In this document: positions 8,382-17,516 of the stretch, piece after piece
How the letters are laid out: each line of letters opens with the position of its first letter
Position numbering within the stretch: position 1 is the stretch's first letter
Source: Stappia indica
GTDB lineage: Bacteria > Pseudomonadota > Alphaproteobacteria > Rhizobiales > Stappiaceae
Direction of reading: 5' to 3'
DNA: 64,000 nucleotides
Assembly (NCBI RefSeq): GCF_020177335.1
Contig: NZ_JAIVMG010000015.1
Span: 47,265 to 111,264, forward strand
Made by a program: the position numbers and the translations under genes
Notes under the pieces: generated by a model
Told to the model about the DNA's origin: nothing
Database searches by the model: none
What the model saw: only the letters and a program-made list of their open reading frames with translations

Positions 8382-9571
8382 TCGGCGCTGCCACCGCCGC
8401 CCCCGGAACCCTCGACCGACTGGCGATCTCGGTGGTGCTGGGCATGGTCGCGGTGTTCGGCCTCGCCCAGGGCCTCACCTATCCGCTGCTTGCCTTCATC
8501 CTGGAACGGCAGGGCGTGCCGGCCTGGTTGATCGGCGCCAATGCGGCGATGATGGCGATCGGCCTGATCGTCTCCGCCCCGCTGACCCCGCAACTGGCCC
8601 TGCGCTTCGGCGCCGCGCGTCTGGCCATCGCCAGCGCGCTGCTACTCGCCGTCCTCTTCGCCCTGATCGGCCTGTTCCAGTCACTCCTGGTCTGGTTCCC
8701 GGCGCGGCTCTTGCTCGGCTTCGCCATCAACGGGCTCTACATCTCCAGTGAGACCTGGGTGAACCAGCTTGCCCCCGACCGGATGCGCGGGCGCCTGCTC
8801 GGCCTTTATTCCACCGCCCTTGCCGGCGGGTTCGCCCTGGGGCCGGCGAGCCTGGTGCTCACCGGCACGGACACGCTCGCCCCCTTCCTGATCTGCATCA
8901 CCGTCTGTCTGGTCTGCGGCGGGTTGATCCTGTCGATCCACCATCGGTTGCCGCAATTCTCCGCCGGCGACACCGGTTCGATCCGCCAAGTCGCGCCGCT
9001 CATTCCCTTCCTGCTCGTCATCACCGGCACCGCCGCAGCCTTCGATCAGGCGATCCTGACCCTGTTCCCGGTCTACGGGCTGGGGCACGGGCTGACCGCC
9101 GGCGCGGTCTCCACCGCTCTGGCCATCCTGATCGTCGGCAACATCCTGTTTCAGGTGCCTATCGGTATCATCGCCGACCGTTGGGGCGCGGAACGGATGA
9201 TGACGCTGCTCTGTGCCCTGACCATTCTCGGCGCCGCGTTGCTGCCGTTGGTGATCGCCGCACCGCTGCCTCTGTGGGCCATGCTGTTCGTCTGGGGATC
9301 GGCGGCCTATGGCATCTACACCATCGCCCTGATGGAGCTTGGCCGCCGGTTTTCCGGCGCCATGCTGATCGCCGGCAACGCCGGTTTCGCGGTGATGTGG
9401 GGTGTGGGCGGCGCGCTCGGTCCGGCGCTCGCCGGCAGCGCCATGGATCTCTTCGGCCTGAACGGCCTGCCGCTTCTGCTCGCCGGCGTCTATACGCTGC
9501 TCTTGGTCGTCGCCCTTTATCGGCAACTCGTCCCACAGCGGCCAGCAGCGCGATCAGCCGCAAGCGACTGA
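8378..9571 (+). CDS. Major facilitator superfamily transporter
   Basis: A 397-residue protein with twelve hydrophobic segments in two halves. The loop between helices 2 and 3 is short, and AARLAIASALLLAVLFALIG with RLLLGFAINGLYISSETWVNQLAPDRMRGRLLGLY fits the MFS motif around helices 4-5. It resembles the YcaD/YfkF-like efflux group. The substrate is unknown. It is coupled by an ATGA overlap to the upstream acetyltransferase and converges on ggt. Confidence 0.82.
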   Translation: MIGAATAAPGTLDRLAISVVLGMVAVFGLAQGLTYPLLAFILERQGVPAWLIGANAAMMAIGLIVSAPLTPQLALRFGAARLAIASALLLAVLFALIGLFQSLLVWFPARLLLGFAINGLYISSETWVNQLAPDRMRGRLLGLYSTALAGGFALGPASLVLTGTDTLAPFLICITVCLVCGGLILSIHHRLPQFSAGDTGSIRQVAPLIPFLLVITGTAAAFDQAILTLFPVYGLGHGLTAGAVSTALAILIVGNILFQVPIGIIADRWGAERMMTLLCALTILGAALLPLVIAAPLPLWAMLFVWGSAAYGIYTIALMELGRRFSGAMLIAGNAGFAVMWGVGGALGPALAGSAMDLFGLNGLPLLLAGVYTLLLVVALYRQLVPQRPAARSAASD

Positions 9572-9575
9572 TCGC
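9550..9575. terminator. Possible shared terminator hairpin between convergent MFS and ggt genes
   Basis: GCGATCAG (9550-9557) pairs with CTGATCGC (9568-9575). The hairpin overlaps the stop of the MFS gene and lies 16 bases from the ggt stop, a sensible place for a bidirectional terminator, but it has no T-tract. Confidence 0.35.
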
Positions 9576-9590
9576 ACCGCGCGTTTCTTG

Positions 9591-11348
9591 CTAGTTGTGA
9601 CCGACGGCCAGCGCGCCCTGACGGCGCGGATCGGCGGCACCGGCCAGACCGCCCTCGACGCTCATCACCGACTGGGTCGAGCCCATGGTCGGCTTCAGCG
9701 CGATGGTGTGCCCCTTGGCCCGCAGCAGCGCCAGCGTATCGGGGGAAACCCCCTCCTCCACCCGCAGCTCATCGGGCAGCCACTGGTGATGCACCCGCGG
9801 CGCCGCGCTCGCCTCCGCGACATTCATGCCATGGTCGACCACGTTGAGGATCACCTGCAGCACGGTGGTGATGATCCGGCTGCCGCCAGGCGATCCGGTG
9901 GCCATCAGCAATTCGCCATCCTTGAACACCAGCGTCGGGCTCATGGAGGACAGCGGACGCTTGCGCGGCGCCACCGCATTGGCGTCGCCGCCGATCAGCC
10001 CATAGGCATTGGGAACGCCCGGCTTGGCGGAGAAATCGTCCAGCTCATTGTTGAGGAGAACACCCGTATCCCCGGCCATCAGGCCGGCGCCATAGGAAAA
10101 GTTCAGCGTATAGGTGTTGGCGACCGCGTTGCCGTCGTCATCGACGATGGAATAATGGGTCGTCTGATCGCTCTCATAGGGCACCGGGGCACCCGGCTTG
10201 ATCTCCGCCGCCGGCGCCGCCCGATCCGGCGAGAAATCGGCCATCCGCTCGCGGGCATAGGCCTTCGAGGTCAGGCCCTTGACCGGTACATCGACGAAAT
10301 CCGGATCGCCGAGATACTCGGACCGGTCCGCATAGGCCCGCTTCATCGCCTCGGCCATCACGTGCAAGGTGGCCGCCGAACCGGCGCCGGAGCCGGCAAG
10401 GTCATGATCCTCCAGCATGTTGAGGATCTCCACGATATGCACCCCGCCGGAGGAGGGCGGTGGCATGGAGGCAATGGTGTAGCCGCGATAGGTGCCGGTG
10501 ACCGGCGCGCGCCAGACCACCTTGTACTCGGCCAGGTCGGCAAGGGTCATCGGACCGCCCGCCTCCTCAACCCGCGCGACGATCGCCTCGGCCACCGGCC
10601 CGCTGTAGAACCCTGACGGCCCCTCGCTGGCGATCTTGTCCAGGGTCGCCGCCAGATGTGGCAGCTTCAACGTGTCCCCGGCTTCATAGAAGCTTCCGTC
10701 CGGCTTGTAATAGGCGGCAAGGCTGGCCGGGTCCTTCGACAGGCGCGGGTGCACCTGCTTGAGCGATCCCGCCAGATCGTCGGAGACGATAAACCCGTCG
10801 CGGGCCAGCGCGATCGCCGGGGCAATCAACTCGGCGAAGGTGAAGGTGCCGCTGCCGTATTTCTCATGAGCGGCAAACATGCCGGCGACGGTGCCCGGCA
10901 CACCAACGGCAAAGCCGGAATAGCGCGACTTGTTGCTGTCCGCATTGCCATCGGCATCGAGGAACATGTCGCGGAACGCCCCCGCCGGCGCCAGCTCGCG
11001 ATAGTCGAGCGCATGGGTCTGGCCGCTGTCGGCCAGATGCACCATCATGAAACCGCCGCCGCCGAGATTTCCTGCCCGGGGCAGGGTCACCGCCAGGGCG
11101 AACCCGACCGCGACCGCCGCATCCACCGCATTGCCGCCCCGGGCGAGAATGTCGCGGCCGACAGCGCTGGCCAGCGCTTCCTGGCTCGACACCATGCCGC
11201 CACGCGCCACCACCGGATGGAACCGGTCGTCGCCGGACAGGATCGGCCCTGTCTGAACGCTCCCGCTCTGGGCCGCGACCGGCCCGGTTGCCAGTCCGCA
11301 GACAAGCCCCGCCATGAGCATGATGCGGGATATTCGCCGAAACGCCAT
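9591..11348 (-). CDS. ggt: Gamma-glutamyltransferase
   Basis: Periplasmic Ntn hydrolase of 585 residues that cleaves glutathione and other gamma-glutamyl compounds. A signal peptide runs to about AAQ (residue 27). The precursor autoprocesses before the nucleophilic Thr, here T396 in DQTTHYSIVDDDGN, matching Gln-Thr391 of the E. coli enzyme. Other conserved blocks are RGGNAVDAAVA, GNLGGGGFMM, MPPPSSGG, NNELDDF and GSPGGSRIITTVLQ. The length matches the family, and all catalytic blocks are intact. Confidence 0.95.
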   Translation of the reverse strand: MAFRRISRIMLMAGLVCGLATGPVAAQSGSVQTGPILSGDDRFHPVVARGGMVSSQEALASAVGRDILARGGNAVDAAVAVGFALAVTLPRAGNLGGGGFMMVHLADSGQTHALDYRELAPAGAFRDMFLDADGNADSNKSRYSGFAVGVPGTVAGMFAAHEKYGSGTFTFAELIAPAIALARDGFIVSDDLAGSLKQVHPRLSKDPASLAAYYKPDGSFYEAGDTLKLPHLAATLDKIASEGPSGFYSGPVAEAIVARVEEAGGPMTLADLAEYKVVWRAPVTGTYRGYTIASMPPPSSGGVHIVEILNMLEDHDLAGSGAGSAATLHVMAEAMKRAYADRSEYLGDPDFVDVPVKGLTSKAYARERMADFSPDRAAPAAEIKPGAPVPYESDQTTHYSIVDDDGNAVANTYTLNFSYGAGLMAGDTGVLLNNELDDFSAKPGVPNAYGLIGGDANAVAPRKRPLSSMSPTLVFKDGELLMATGSPGGSRIITTVLQVILNVVDHGMNVAEASAAPRVHHQWLPDELRVEEGVSPDTLALLRAKGHTIALKPTMGSTQSVMSVEGGLAGAADPRRQGALAVGHN

Positions 11349-11462
11349 CGAACAACCTCCTGAATGAAACCCTCTTCCCGACGGAAAGGCCCTGTCGCCA
11401 CGCGGGTTGAAACGCTACCATTTGCCAAACGGTGGCAGTCAGAACGCAGGGAGCATAGCACC

Positions 11463-11792
11463 ATGAACGCGATGCGGAAGCCGGTTGCAACGATTGCGGC
11501 CATACTCGCTCTGGCAGGCATTGCGGGTACGCCGGGCACGGCGCTGGCCGATGCCAAAGACGGTGCGCGCCTTGCCCGCCTCTGGTGCGCCGCCTGCCAC
11601 GTGGTCGCCGATGACCAGGCGTCCGGCAGCGAGGCGGTGCCGCCCTTCGCCGAGATCGCCAACCGGCCGAATTTCGACCGCGGCGGGCTGGCCGCCACCC
11701 TCTCCGGCCAACATCCGATCATGCCCGACATGACCCTGTCACGGCAGGAGATTGCCGATTTGTCCGCCTATATCGCTTCGCTCGCCCGCTGA
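11463..11792 (+). CDS. Small periplasmic c-type cytochrome
   Basis: A 109-residue monoheme protein. A signal peptide (MNAMRKPVATIAAILALAGIAG...ALA) is followed by the heme-binding CAACH motif near residue 44. A Met in HPIMPDMTLS is a candidate distal ligand, and the C-terminal helix IADLSAYIASLAR is typical of class I cytochrome c. ATG 11463 follows AGGGAG. It is divergent from ggt and convergent with asd. The electron partner is unknown. Confidence 0.85.
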   Translation: MNAMRKPVATIAAILALAGIAGTPGTALADAKDGARLARLWCAACHVVADDQASGSEAVPPFAEIANRPNFDRGGLAATLSGQHPIMPDMTLSRQEIADLSAYIASLAR

Positions 11793-11826
11793 CCGGCTGC
11801 CCGTTTGCAGTGCCTACGGGGCCGCC

Positions 11827-11866
11827 AACGAAAAAGGGGACCATGGCCGCGCCATGATCCCCTTTC
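11827..11866 (-). terminator. Rho-independent terminator of asd
   Basis: On the minus strand a 15-bp stem (AAAGGGGATCATGGC with GCCATGGTCCCCTTT, one G-U type mismatch) is followed by TTTTT. The stem occupies roughly 11834-11865 and lies about 50 bases beyond the asd stop. It may also stop the convergent cytochrome gene. Confidence 0.8.
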
Positions 11867-11914
11867 GGTATGTCCCAGTTCCCGGAGCGACCTCCGGTCC
11901 TTGATCCGTCCCGA

Positions 11915-12949
11915 TCAGGCGGCAGCCTTCTTCGGCGCGATCAGCTGGCGATTGACCAGCACCTCGGCGATCTGCACCGTGTTCAGCGCCGCGCCCTTGC
12001 GCAGGTTGTCGGCCACGACCCAAAGGTTCAGACCGTTTTCCACCGTCGCATCCTCGCGGATACGGCTGACATAGGTCGCATCCTCGCCGGCGCATTCATA
12101 CGGGGTGACGTAGCCGCCATCCTCGGTCTTGTCGACGACCAGCACGCCCGGCGCCTCGCGCAGAATATCGCGGGCCTCGTCGGCGGTGATCGGCTTGTCG
12201 AACTCGATGTTGACCGCTTCCGCATGGCCGATGAACACCGGCACGCGCACGGCGGTGCAGGTGACCTTGATCGCCGGATCCAGCATCTTCTTGGTCTCGG
12301 CCAGCACCTTCCATTCTTCCTTGGTGTAGCCGTCTTCCATGAAGACATCGATATGCGGAATGACGTTGAAGGCGATCCGCTTGGTGAACTTCTCCGGCAC
12401 GATCGGATCGTTGACGAACACGGCACGCGTCTGGTTGAACAGCTCGTCCATCGCTTCCTTACCGCCGCCGGAGACCGACTGATAGGTCGAAACGACGATA
12501 CGCTTGATCTTCGCCGCATCATGCAGCGGCTTCAGCGCAACGACGAGCTGTGCGGTCGAGCAGTTCGGATTGGCGATGATGTTCTTCTTGGTGAAGCCGG
12601 CAATCGCATCCGCATTCACCTCCGGCACGATCAGCGGCACATCCGCGTCGTAGCGCCAGGCGGAGGAGTTGTCGATGACGACGCAGCCCTGCGCGGCGAT
12701 CTTCGGCGACCACTCCTTCGACACCTCGCCGCCCGCCGACATCAGGCAGATATCGACATCGGAAAAGTCGTAGTGGTCGATCGCCTGACAGGTCAGCGTC
12801 TTGTCGCCGAAGGACACGTCGACGCCCTGGGACCGGCGCGAGGCAACCGCAACCACTTCCGAAGCGGGAAAGCCGCGCTCGGCGAGAATATCGAGCATTT
12901 CGCGCCCCACGTTGCCCGTGGCGCCGACAACAGCGACCTTGTAAGCCAT
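11915..12949 (-). CDS. asd: Aspartate-semialdehyde dehydrogenase
   Basis: NADPH-dependent enzyme converting aspartyl-phosphate to aspartate semialdehyde, the branch point to lysine/diaminopimelate, threonine, methionine and isoleucine. The 344-residue sequence has the Rossmann GATGNVG motif at 9-15, SAGGEVS, DNSSAWR, the catalytic Cys130 in NPNCSTAQL, the QSVSGGG substrate loop and a HIDVFMEDGYTKEEWK segment of the active-site domain. The ATG at 12949 has AGAGGAAG about eight bases upstream. That site lies in a long inverted repeat starting just after a Thr-rich leader ORF (see attenuator). A terminator follows the gene. Confidence 0.97.
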   Translation of the reverse strand: MAYKVAVVGATGNVGREMLDILAERGFPASEVVAVASRRSQGVDVSFGDKTLTCQAIDHYDFSDVDICLMSAGGEVSKEWSPKIAAQGCVVIDNSSAWRYDADVPLIVPEVNADAIAGFTKKNIIANPNCSTAQLVVALKPLHDAAKIKRIVVSTYQSVSGGGKEAMDELFNQTRAVFVNDPIVPEKFTKRIAFNVIPHIDVFMEDGYTKEEWKVLAETKKMLDPAIKVTCTAVRVPVFIGHAEAVNIEFDKPITADEARDILREAPGVLVVDKTEDGGYVTPYECAGEDATYVSRIREDATVENGLNLWVVADNLRKGAALNTVQIAEVLVNRQLIAPKKAAA

Positions 12950-12958
12950 AGAGTTCTT

Positions 12959-13057
12959 CCTCTCGTTCCGCTCCCCGCGAGCCGTGCGGAGCGCCTGTCG
13001 CGGTCCATCGGCTCTTCCTGACCCCCGTCGAACCGGGGGAGCGCGGAACGAGAGAGG
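12959..13057 (-). promoter_or_regulatory. Candidate attenuator: helix sequestering the asd ribosome-binding site
   Basis: In RNA sense (minus strand) the 5' arm at 13057-13036 and the 3' arm at 12976-12959 pair as CCTCTC/GAGAGG, GTTCCGC/GCGGAAC and TCCCC/GGGGA, 18 bp in all, with two 2-base bulges only on the 5' side. The 3' arm contains the Shine-Dalgarno bases of asd. The 5' arm begins four bases after the leader stop codon, so a ribosome paused on the Thr codons would cover it. Competing hairpins exist: CCCCCG/CGGGGG (13039-13022) and CGCTCC/GGAGCG (12993-12988 with 12974-12969), the second of which leaves the SD free. No U-tract is present, so control of translation rather than termination is suggested. 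Confidence 0.65.
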
Positions 13058-13060
13058 CCG

Positions 13061-13195
13061 TCAGACGGTTTTGGTGGTCGTCGTGGTTTTGGTGGTCGTC
13101 GTGTCTTCGCCCGCGGAGGCCCCCGCCCATGCGCAAACGCCCGCGCGCGGCGCGGTCATGCAGGCACTGGAACCAAGGGTACGGCGATCAATCAT
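13061..13195 (-). CDS. Threonine-rich leader peptide of asd
   Basis: A 44-codon ORF beginning MIDRRTLGSS and ending GEDTTTTKTTTTTKTV. Ten of the last 13 sense codons are Thr (ACG/ACC) and two are Lys. The Thr run comes from an 18-bp unit tandemly repeated twice (13067-13084 and 13085-13102). GGAAAG precedes the ATG at 13195; a second in-frame ATG is at 13159. The ORF lies 111 bases upstream of asd on the same strand, and its stop abuts the arm that pairs with the asd ribosome-binding site. Thr is an end product of the asd pathway, so a role as a sensor of charged Thr-tRNA is the natural reading. Translation is not proven. Confidence 0.65.
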   Translation of the reverse strand: MIDRRTLGSSACMTAPRAGVCAWAGASAGEDTTTTKTTTTTKTV

Positions 13196-13230
13196 CGCTC
13201 TTTCCGCGATTGAAGGGACACTAGGCGCCT

Positions 13231-13259
13231 TTCATGCGGGCAGCGACGATCAAAGTCAA
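13231..13259 (-). promoter_or_regulatory. Possible promoter of the asd leader transcript
   Basis: On the minus strand TTGACT (13259-13254), a 17-base spacer and CATGAA (13236-13231). The -35 is a good match to the alphaproteobacterial TTGAC box but the -10 is weak. It would give a leader RNA starting roughly 25-30 bases before the leader ATG. Confidence 0.35.
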
Positions 13260-13297
13260 CAAATACGATCACAAAAACGGACAGCGAGGACCGCGCC

Positions 13298-14335
13298 TCA
13301 ATCGCCGTCCAGACGAAACCGCAGCAACAGGGTCCGCTGCAGGATCGACCGGTTGTCATCCGAGACAAGCGTCACAACGGTATCGCCGGACGGCGAGCGA
13401 TGCACCGACAGCCCTTCCATGTTGTCGATCTGCTCGTTGAACCCAGCCTCCAGCAGCACGGTGCCGACGACTTGCGCCCCGGGCACCAGCTCGGCGGCCG
13501 GCAACAGTCTGAGCCGCATGCCGATGCCGTGGCGCAGGGTGAAGCGGCGCTCCAGCAGCAAGAGATCGCCATCGGGCAGGAAGGCCGCGTCGGTGGCGTC
13601 GTAATCGTCCTGGCGTTTCAGGGTAAAGGTGCCGGGCCGGGGACCGCCGATGAGAAACCCGGGCATGTCGTCGGCGAAGGTCGGACCACGCTCGGCGATC
13701 ACCACCAGCGTGCCCGCCAGGGGGCCGGAATTGGCCGCGGCGACCGCTTCCATCCCCTTGTTGTGGCGCAGGGACTTGATGGCGGCAGGCAGCGGGATTT
13801 CCCGCCCATGTGCCGCGAAATCGAGCGGATAGGGAAAGGCGAAGATGCCATGCCGGCGCTCGGTCGACACCAGCAGCTCCGCCCCGGCATCACTGCGGCG
13901 CAGGGTCAGCGCCTCGCTGTCGCCGCGCCCCAGCTCCATCAGGGTCTCGCCGCCTGGCCCCAGCAGCGGGGCGACCCGCGCGCCTTCCAGCGCCAGCGGC
14001 CGTCCCGTATCGTCCTGCTTCACGCGCGCCGACAGCCAGAGCCCGTTGTCGGCCACCGCGATCAGATCGCGCCCTTCATCGGTGACAAGCAGACCGGACA
14101 GCCCGCCCATGTGCCGGTTCGGCGACAGCAGTTCCAGCCCACCGAGGAAGGTGAGCCGCCCGAACTGCGTCACCTCCGGTCGGCCGATGCGGAAATGATC
14201 GATGGGACGCGCGGTGAGCGGCACCGCCTCGCCCTGCGGCCCGATGCCGGACGCCGTCGCGACCCCCGCCGTCGCCAGCACCGCAAGGCAGGCGATGACG
14301 GCGGCAAGCCGGCGCGCGAAGGGCGTCTTCGCCAC
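13298..14335 (-). CDS. Esterase-like activity of phytase family protein (secreted)
   Basis: A 345-residue exported protein with a signal peptide (ARRLAAVIACLAVLATAGVATA). It belongs to the beta-propeller-like PF13449 type by its motifs: GGLSGLLVTDEGRDLIAVADNGLW, DSEALTLRRSDAG, NKGMEAVA, LVVIAERGP, DATDAAFLPDGDLLLLERRF and NMEGLSV. Family members are annotated as esterase-like or phytase-like, but the true substrate is mostly unknown. It lies about 100 bases upstream of the asd leader on the same strand and six bases after cobT's stop-distal side, so it may share transcription with cobST. Confidence 0.8.
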   Translation of the reverse strand: MAKTPFARRLAAVIACLAVLATAGVATASGIGPQGEAVPLTARPIDHFRIGRPEVTQFGRLTFLGGLELLSPNRHMGGLSGLLVTDEGRDLIAVADNGLWLSARVKQDDTGRPLALEGARVAPLLGPGGETLMELGRGDSEALTLRRSDAGAELLVSTERRHGIFAFPYPLDFAAHGREIPLPAAIKSLRHNKGMEAVAAANSGPLAGTLVVIAERGPTFADDMPGFLIGGPRPGTFTLKRQDDYDATDAAFLPDGDLLLLERRFTLRHGIGMRLRLLPAAELVPGAQVVGTVLLEAGFNEQIDNMEGLSVHRSPSGDTVVTLVSDDNRSILQRTLLLRFRLDGD

Positions 14336-14341
14336 CGTCCG

Positions 14342-16234
14342 CTAGCCCCGCGACCGCATCCGGCGGCGCCCGGTGGCCCGCGGCATCAGGGTCTGATCGT
14401 CGAACAGGTTCGCCAGCTGATCGGTCATCGCTCCGGCCAGCTCCTCCGCGTCGATGATCGTCACCGCCCGCTGGTAGTAGCGCGTCACGTCATGGCCGAT
14501 GCCGATGGCGATCAGTTCGACCGGCGACCGGGTCTCGATCTCCTCGATCACATAGCGCAGATGTCGCTCCAGATAGTTGCCCGGATTGACCGACAAGGTG
14601 CAGTCATCCACCGGCGCGCCATCGGAGATCATCATCAGGATCTTGCGCTGTTCGGGCCGGCCGAGCAGACGCTTGTGCGCCCAGTCGAGCGCCTCGCCGT
14701 CGATGTTCTCCTTCAGCAGCCCCTCGCGCATCATCAGGCCAAGATTGCGCCGTGCCCGGCGCCACGGCGCATCCGCCGACTTGTAGATGATATGCCTCAG
14801 GTCGTTGAGCCGGCCGGGCTGGGCCGGCTTGCCGGCGGCAAGCCATGCCTCACGCGACTGACCGCCCTTCCACGCCCGGGTGGTGAAGCCGAGGATCTCC
14901 ACCTTGACGCCGCAGCGCTCAAGTGTGCGCGCCAGGATATCGGCACAGGTGGCGGCAACGGTGATCGGCCGGCCGCGCATCGAACCGGAGTTGTCGAGCA
15001 GCAGGGTGACCACGGTGTCGCGGAAATTGGTGTCGCTTTCCTGCTTGAAGGCCAGCGGCTGCATCGGGTCGGTCACCACCCGGGTCAGCCGGGCGGTGTC
15101 GAGCATCCCCTCTTCCAGATCGAAGCTCCAGGAGCGGTTCTGCTGGGCCAGAAGCTTGCGCTGCAGCCGGTTGGCGAGCCGCGCCACCGCTCCTTGCAGG
15201 TTCACAAGCTGCTTGTCGAGATGTCCGCGCAGCCGGTCCAGCTCCGCGGTGTCGCACAGCTCCTCGGCCGGGATCATCTCGTCGAACTGGGTGGTGAAGA
15301 CCTTGTAGTCGGACACCGGCGGCTGATTGGAGAACGGCAGCTCGCGGCGCTGGCTCTCGCCCGGCTCCTGCGCATCGGCCGCGTCATCGTCCTCGGCCAT
15401 TTCCTGCAGATCGCCATCGAGCGCTTCGGTCTCGCCGGCCTCGGTTTCCTCGCCGGACAGCTCCACGTCCTGCGGCGCGCCTTCCTCCTCGCCGGTGTTT
15501 TCCTCACCTTCCGAAGCGGTTTCGCCGCGCTCGCCGTTGCCGTCCTGCTCGTTCTCCTCGCCGTCCGTATCCTCGCCTTCCTGGCCGAAATCCTCGTCCA
15601 TTTCCAGCGAGGACAACAGGTGACGGATCTGGCGCGCGAAGCTGCCCTGATTCTCCATCTGCCCGGACAGAAGATCGAGATCCTCGCCGGCCTTCTCCTC
15701 GATCCAGTCACGCCACTGGGCGATCATCGGCTCGGCGCTCTTGGGCGGCGCAAGGCCGGTCAGACGCTCGCGCACCATATGCGCGACCGCCTCCTCAAGC
15801 GGCGCATCCTCGCGGCTGGCCACATCCGCATAGGCGGCCTTGTTGCACCGGTCTTCCAGCATCGCCGCGAGATTGTCCGCCACACCGGGCATCCGGTTGG
15901 CGCCGACCGCCTCGCAGCGCGCCTGCTCCACCGCCTCGAAAATCGACCGCGCCATCTCGCCCTGCGGCGCCAGCTTGCGATGCATGGCCGGATCGTGACA
16001 GGCGAGTTTGAGCGCCATGGAGTCGCCAAGCCCGCGCGTCACCGCGACATCCGTCCCGCTCAGCCGACGCGCCGGCTCCGGCATCCGGGCAGTATGCCCG
16101 GACAGGGAGGCCCGGTCAGAGGAGAACAGAACTTCCAGTTCCGGGTCGCCGGCAATGGCCCGCATGGTGTCGCCGACCGCCCGCTTCAGGGGCTCCACGG
16201 TCGGTTTGCTCTTTTCCGAAGGCGGATTGCGCAT
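14342..16234 (-). CDS. cobT: Aerobic cobaltochelatase subunit CobT
   Basis: Subunit of the CobNST complex that inserts cobalt into hydrogenobyrinate a,c-diamide in aerobic B12 synthesis. The 630 residues show the usual three parts: a helical N-terminal domain, a very acidic middle (residues about 210-300, rich in E/D/G), and a C-terminal von Willebrand A-like domain with the MIDAS motif [10 protein letters not shown] and [11 protein letters not shown]. The length is normal. It starts 14 bases after the cobS stop in the same operon. CobN is not in the window. Confidence 0.96.
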   Translation of the reverse strand: MRNPPSEKSKPTVEPLKRAVGDTMRAIAGDPELEVLFSSDRASLSGHTARMPEPARRLSGTDVAVTRGLGDSMALKLACHDPAMHRKLAPQGEMARSIFEAVEQARCEAVGANRMPGVADNLAAMLEDRCNKAAYADVASREDAPLEEAVAHMVRERLTGLAPPKSAEPMIAQWRDWIEEKAGEDLDLLSGQMENQGSFARQIRHLLSSLEMDEDFGQEGEDTDGEENEQDGNGERGETASEGEENTGEEEGAPQDVELSGEETEAGETEALDGDLQEMAEDDDAADAQEPGESQRRELPFSNQPPVSDYKVFTTQFDEMIPAEELCDTAELDRLRGHLDKQLVNLQGAVARLANRLQRKLLAQQNRSWSFDLEEGMLDTARLTRVVTDPMQPLAFKQESDTNFRDTVVTLLLDNSGSMRGRPITVAATCADILARTLERCGVKVEILGFTTRAWKGGQSREAWLAAGKPAQPGRLNDLRHIIYKSADAPWRRARRNLGLMMREGLLKENIDGEALDWAHKRLLGRPEQRKILMMISDGAPVDDCTLSVNPGNYLERHLRYVIEEIETRSPVELIAIGIGHDVTRYYQRAVTIIDAEELAGAMTDQLANLFDDQTLMPRATGRRRMRSRG

Positions 16235-16248
16235 GGAGAGATGCCCCG

Positions 16249-17235
16249 TCAGCTCATCACCACGTTGGCGGCCGATTCAGGAAGATCCACCCCGAAGCAG
16301 CGCTGATAGAACTCGGCCACCAGGGTCCGCTCCATCTCGTCGCACTTGTTGAGGAAGGTCACGCGGAAGGCGAAGCCCAGATCGTCGAAGATCTCGGCAT
16401 TCTCCGCCCAGGTGATCACCGTGCGCGGGCTCATCACCGTCGACAGATCGCCGTTGATGAAGGCATTGCGGGTCATGTCGGCGAGCCGCACCATGCGCGA
16501 GACCGTCTGCCGGCCTTCCTCGTTCTGGTAGTGCTTGGCCTTGGCCAGAACGATTTCCACCTCGTTGTCATGGGGCAGATAGTTCAGCGTGGTGACGATC
16601 GACCAGCGGTCCATCTGGCCCTGGTTGATCTGCTGGGTGCCATGATAAAGGCCGGAGGTATCGCCGAGACCGACGGTGTTCGCCGTGGCGAACAGGCGGA
16701 AGGCGGGATGGGGACGGATCACCCGGTTCTGGTCGAGCAGCGTCAGCCGGCCGGACACTTCCAGGACGCGCTGGATCACGAACATCACGTCCGGACGGCC
16801 GGCGTCATATTCGTCGAACACCAGCGCCACGTTGTTCTGCAGCGCCCAGGGCAGGATGCCATCGCGGAATTCGGTCACCTGATGGCCGTCGCGAATGACG
16901 ATCGCGTCCTTGCCGACCAGATCGATCCGCGAGATGTGGCTGTCCAGGTTGATGCGCACGCACGGCCAGTTGAGGCGCGCGGCCACCTGCTCGATATGGG
17001 TCGACTTGCCGGTGCCGTGGTAGCCCGTCACCATCACGCGGCGGTTATGGGCAAAGCCGGCGAGGATCGCCAGGGTCGTCGGCCGGTCGAACAGATAGTC
17101 CGGGTCGAGATCCGGGGTCTGCTCGGTCGGCGCCGAATAGGCCGGAACGGTCAGGTCGGTATCGATGCCAAACACATCCCGGACGGAAACGCTGGTATCG
17201 GGCAGGGATTCGGCAGGCAGCATCATATCGGTCAT
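16249..17235 (-). CDS. cobS: Aerobic cobaltochelatase subunit CobS
   Basis: AAA+ ATPase that with CobT forms the motor complex of the aerobic cobaltochelatase. It is 328 residues, close to the usual 330. Walker A is GYHGTGKST, Walker [12 protein letters not shown], sensor-type segment [18 protein letters not shown], and the arginine-bearing WAENAEIF region follows. The ATG at 17235 has GGAGG five bases upstream; a longer frame to 17442 is unsupported. cobS precedes cobT. The product supports coenzyme B12 synthesis, needed by the ethylmalonyl-CoA mutase encoded at 31976. Confidence 0.96.
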   Translation of the reverse strand: MTDMMLPAESLPDTSVSVRDVFGIDTDLTVPAYSAPTEQTPDLDPDYLFDRPTTLAILAGFAHNRRVMVTGYHGTGKSTHIEQVAARLNWPCVRINLDSHISRIDLVGKDAIVIRDGHQVTEFRDGILPWALQNNVALVFDEYDAGRPDVMFVIQRVLEVSGRLTLLDQNRVIRPHPAFRLFATANTVGLGDTSGLYHGTQQINQGQMDRWSIVTTLNYLPHDNEVEIVLAKAKHYQNEEGRQTVSRMVRLADMTRNAFINGDLSTVMSPRTVITWAENAEIFDDLGFAFRVTFLNKCDEMERTLVAEFYQRCFGVDLPESAANVVMS

Positions 17236-17516
17236 TTGTCCTCCGACGGCCCGTGCAGTCCGGGCTTCGGGCTTTGCGTTAACAGCAGGGCGCGCGGGCG
17301 CGCGAGGTGTGGATCGGCAAGAGACCCTAGAGCAAGATCCAGCCAAGTGAAAATGGTTTGTCGCCTTGGCGAAACAGCCAGCGCGCCCGACCCTTCGCGC
17401 CGCCACCCTCCCAGGCAGAAGCGGCAGGACCACCACGCGCATGCGGTGTCATAGCGCATTCGCACAGCCGTGCAAATCGGCGTTTCGCCGCGCCCCCCGC
17501 ACCCGTTATCGACCGA

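Noticed and set aside
13061..13110. Tandem repeat read as simple low-complexity DNA or a VNTR-like element
   Set aside because: The repeat falls exactly in the Thr frame of a short ORF that ends at the arm pairing with the asd ribosome-binding site, so a regulatory reading is better supported.
13400..16306. 968-codon open frame on the plus strand
   Set aside because: Antisense to the phytase-like gene and cobT, both with clear motifs. GC-rich DNA makes long antisense frames.
17236..17516. Possible cobalamin riboswitch upstream of cobS
   Set aside because: I could not find a B12-box-like segment or the expected stem arrangement by eye.
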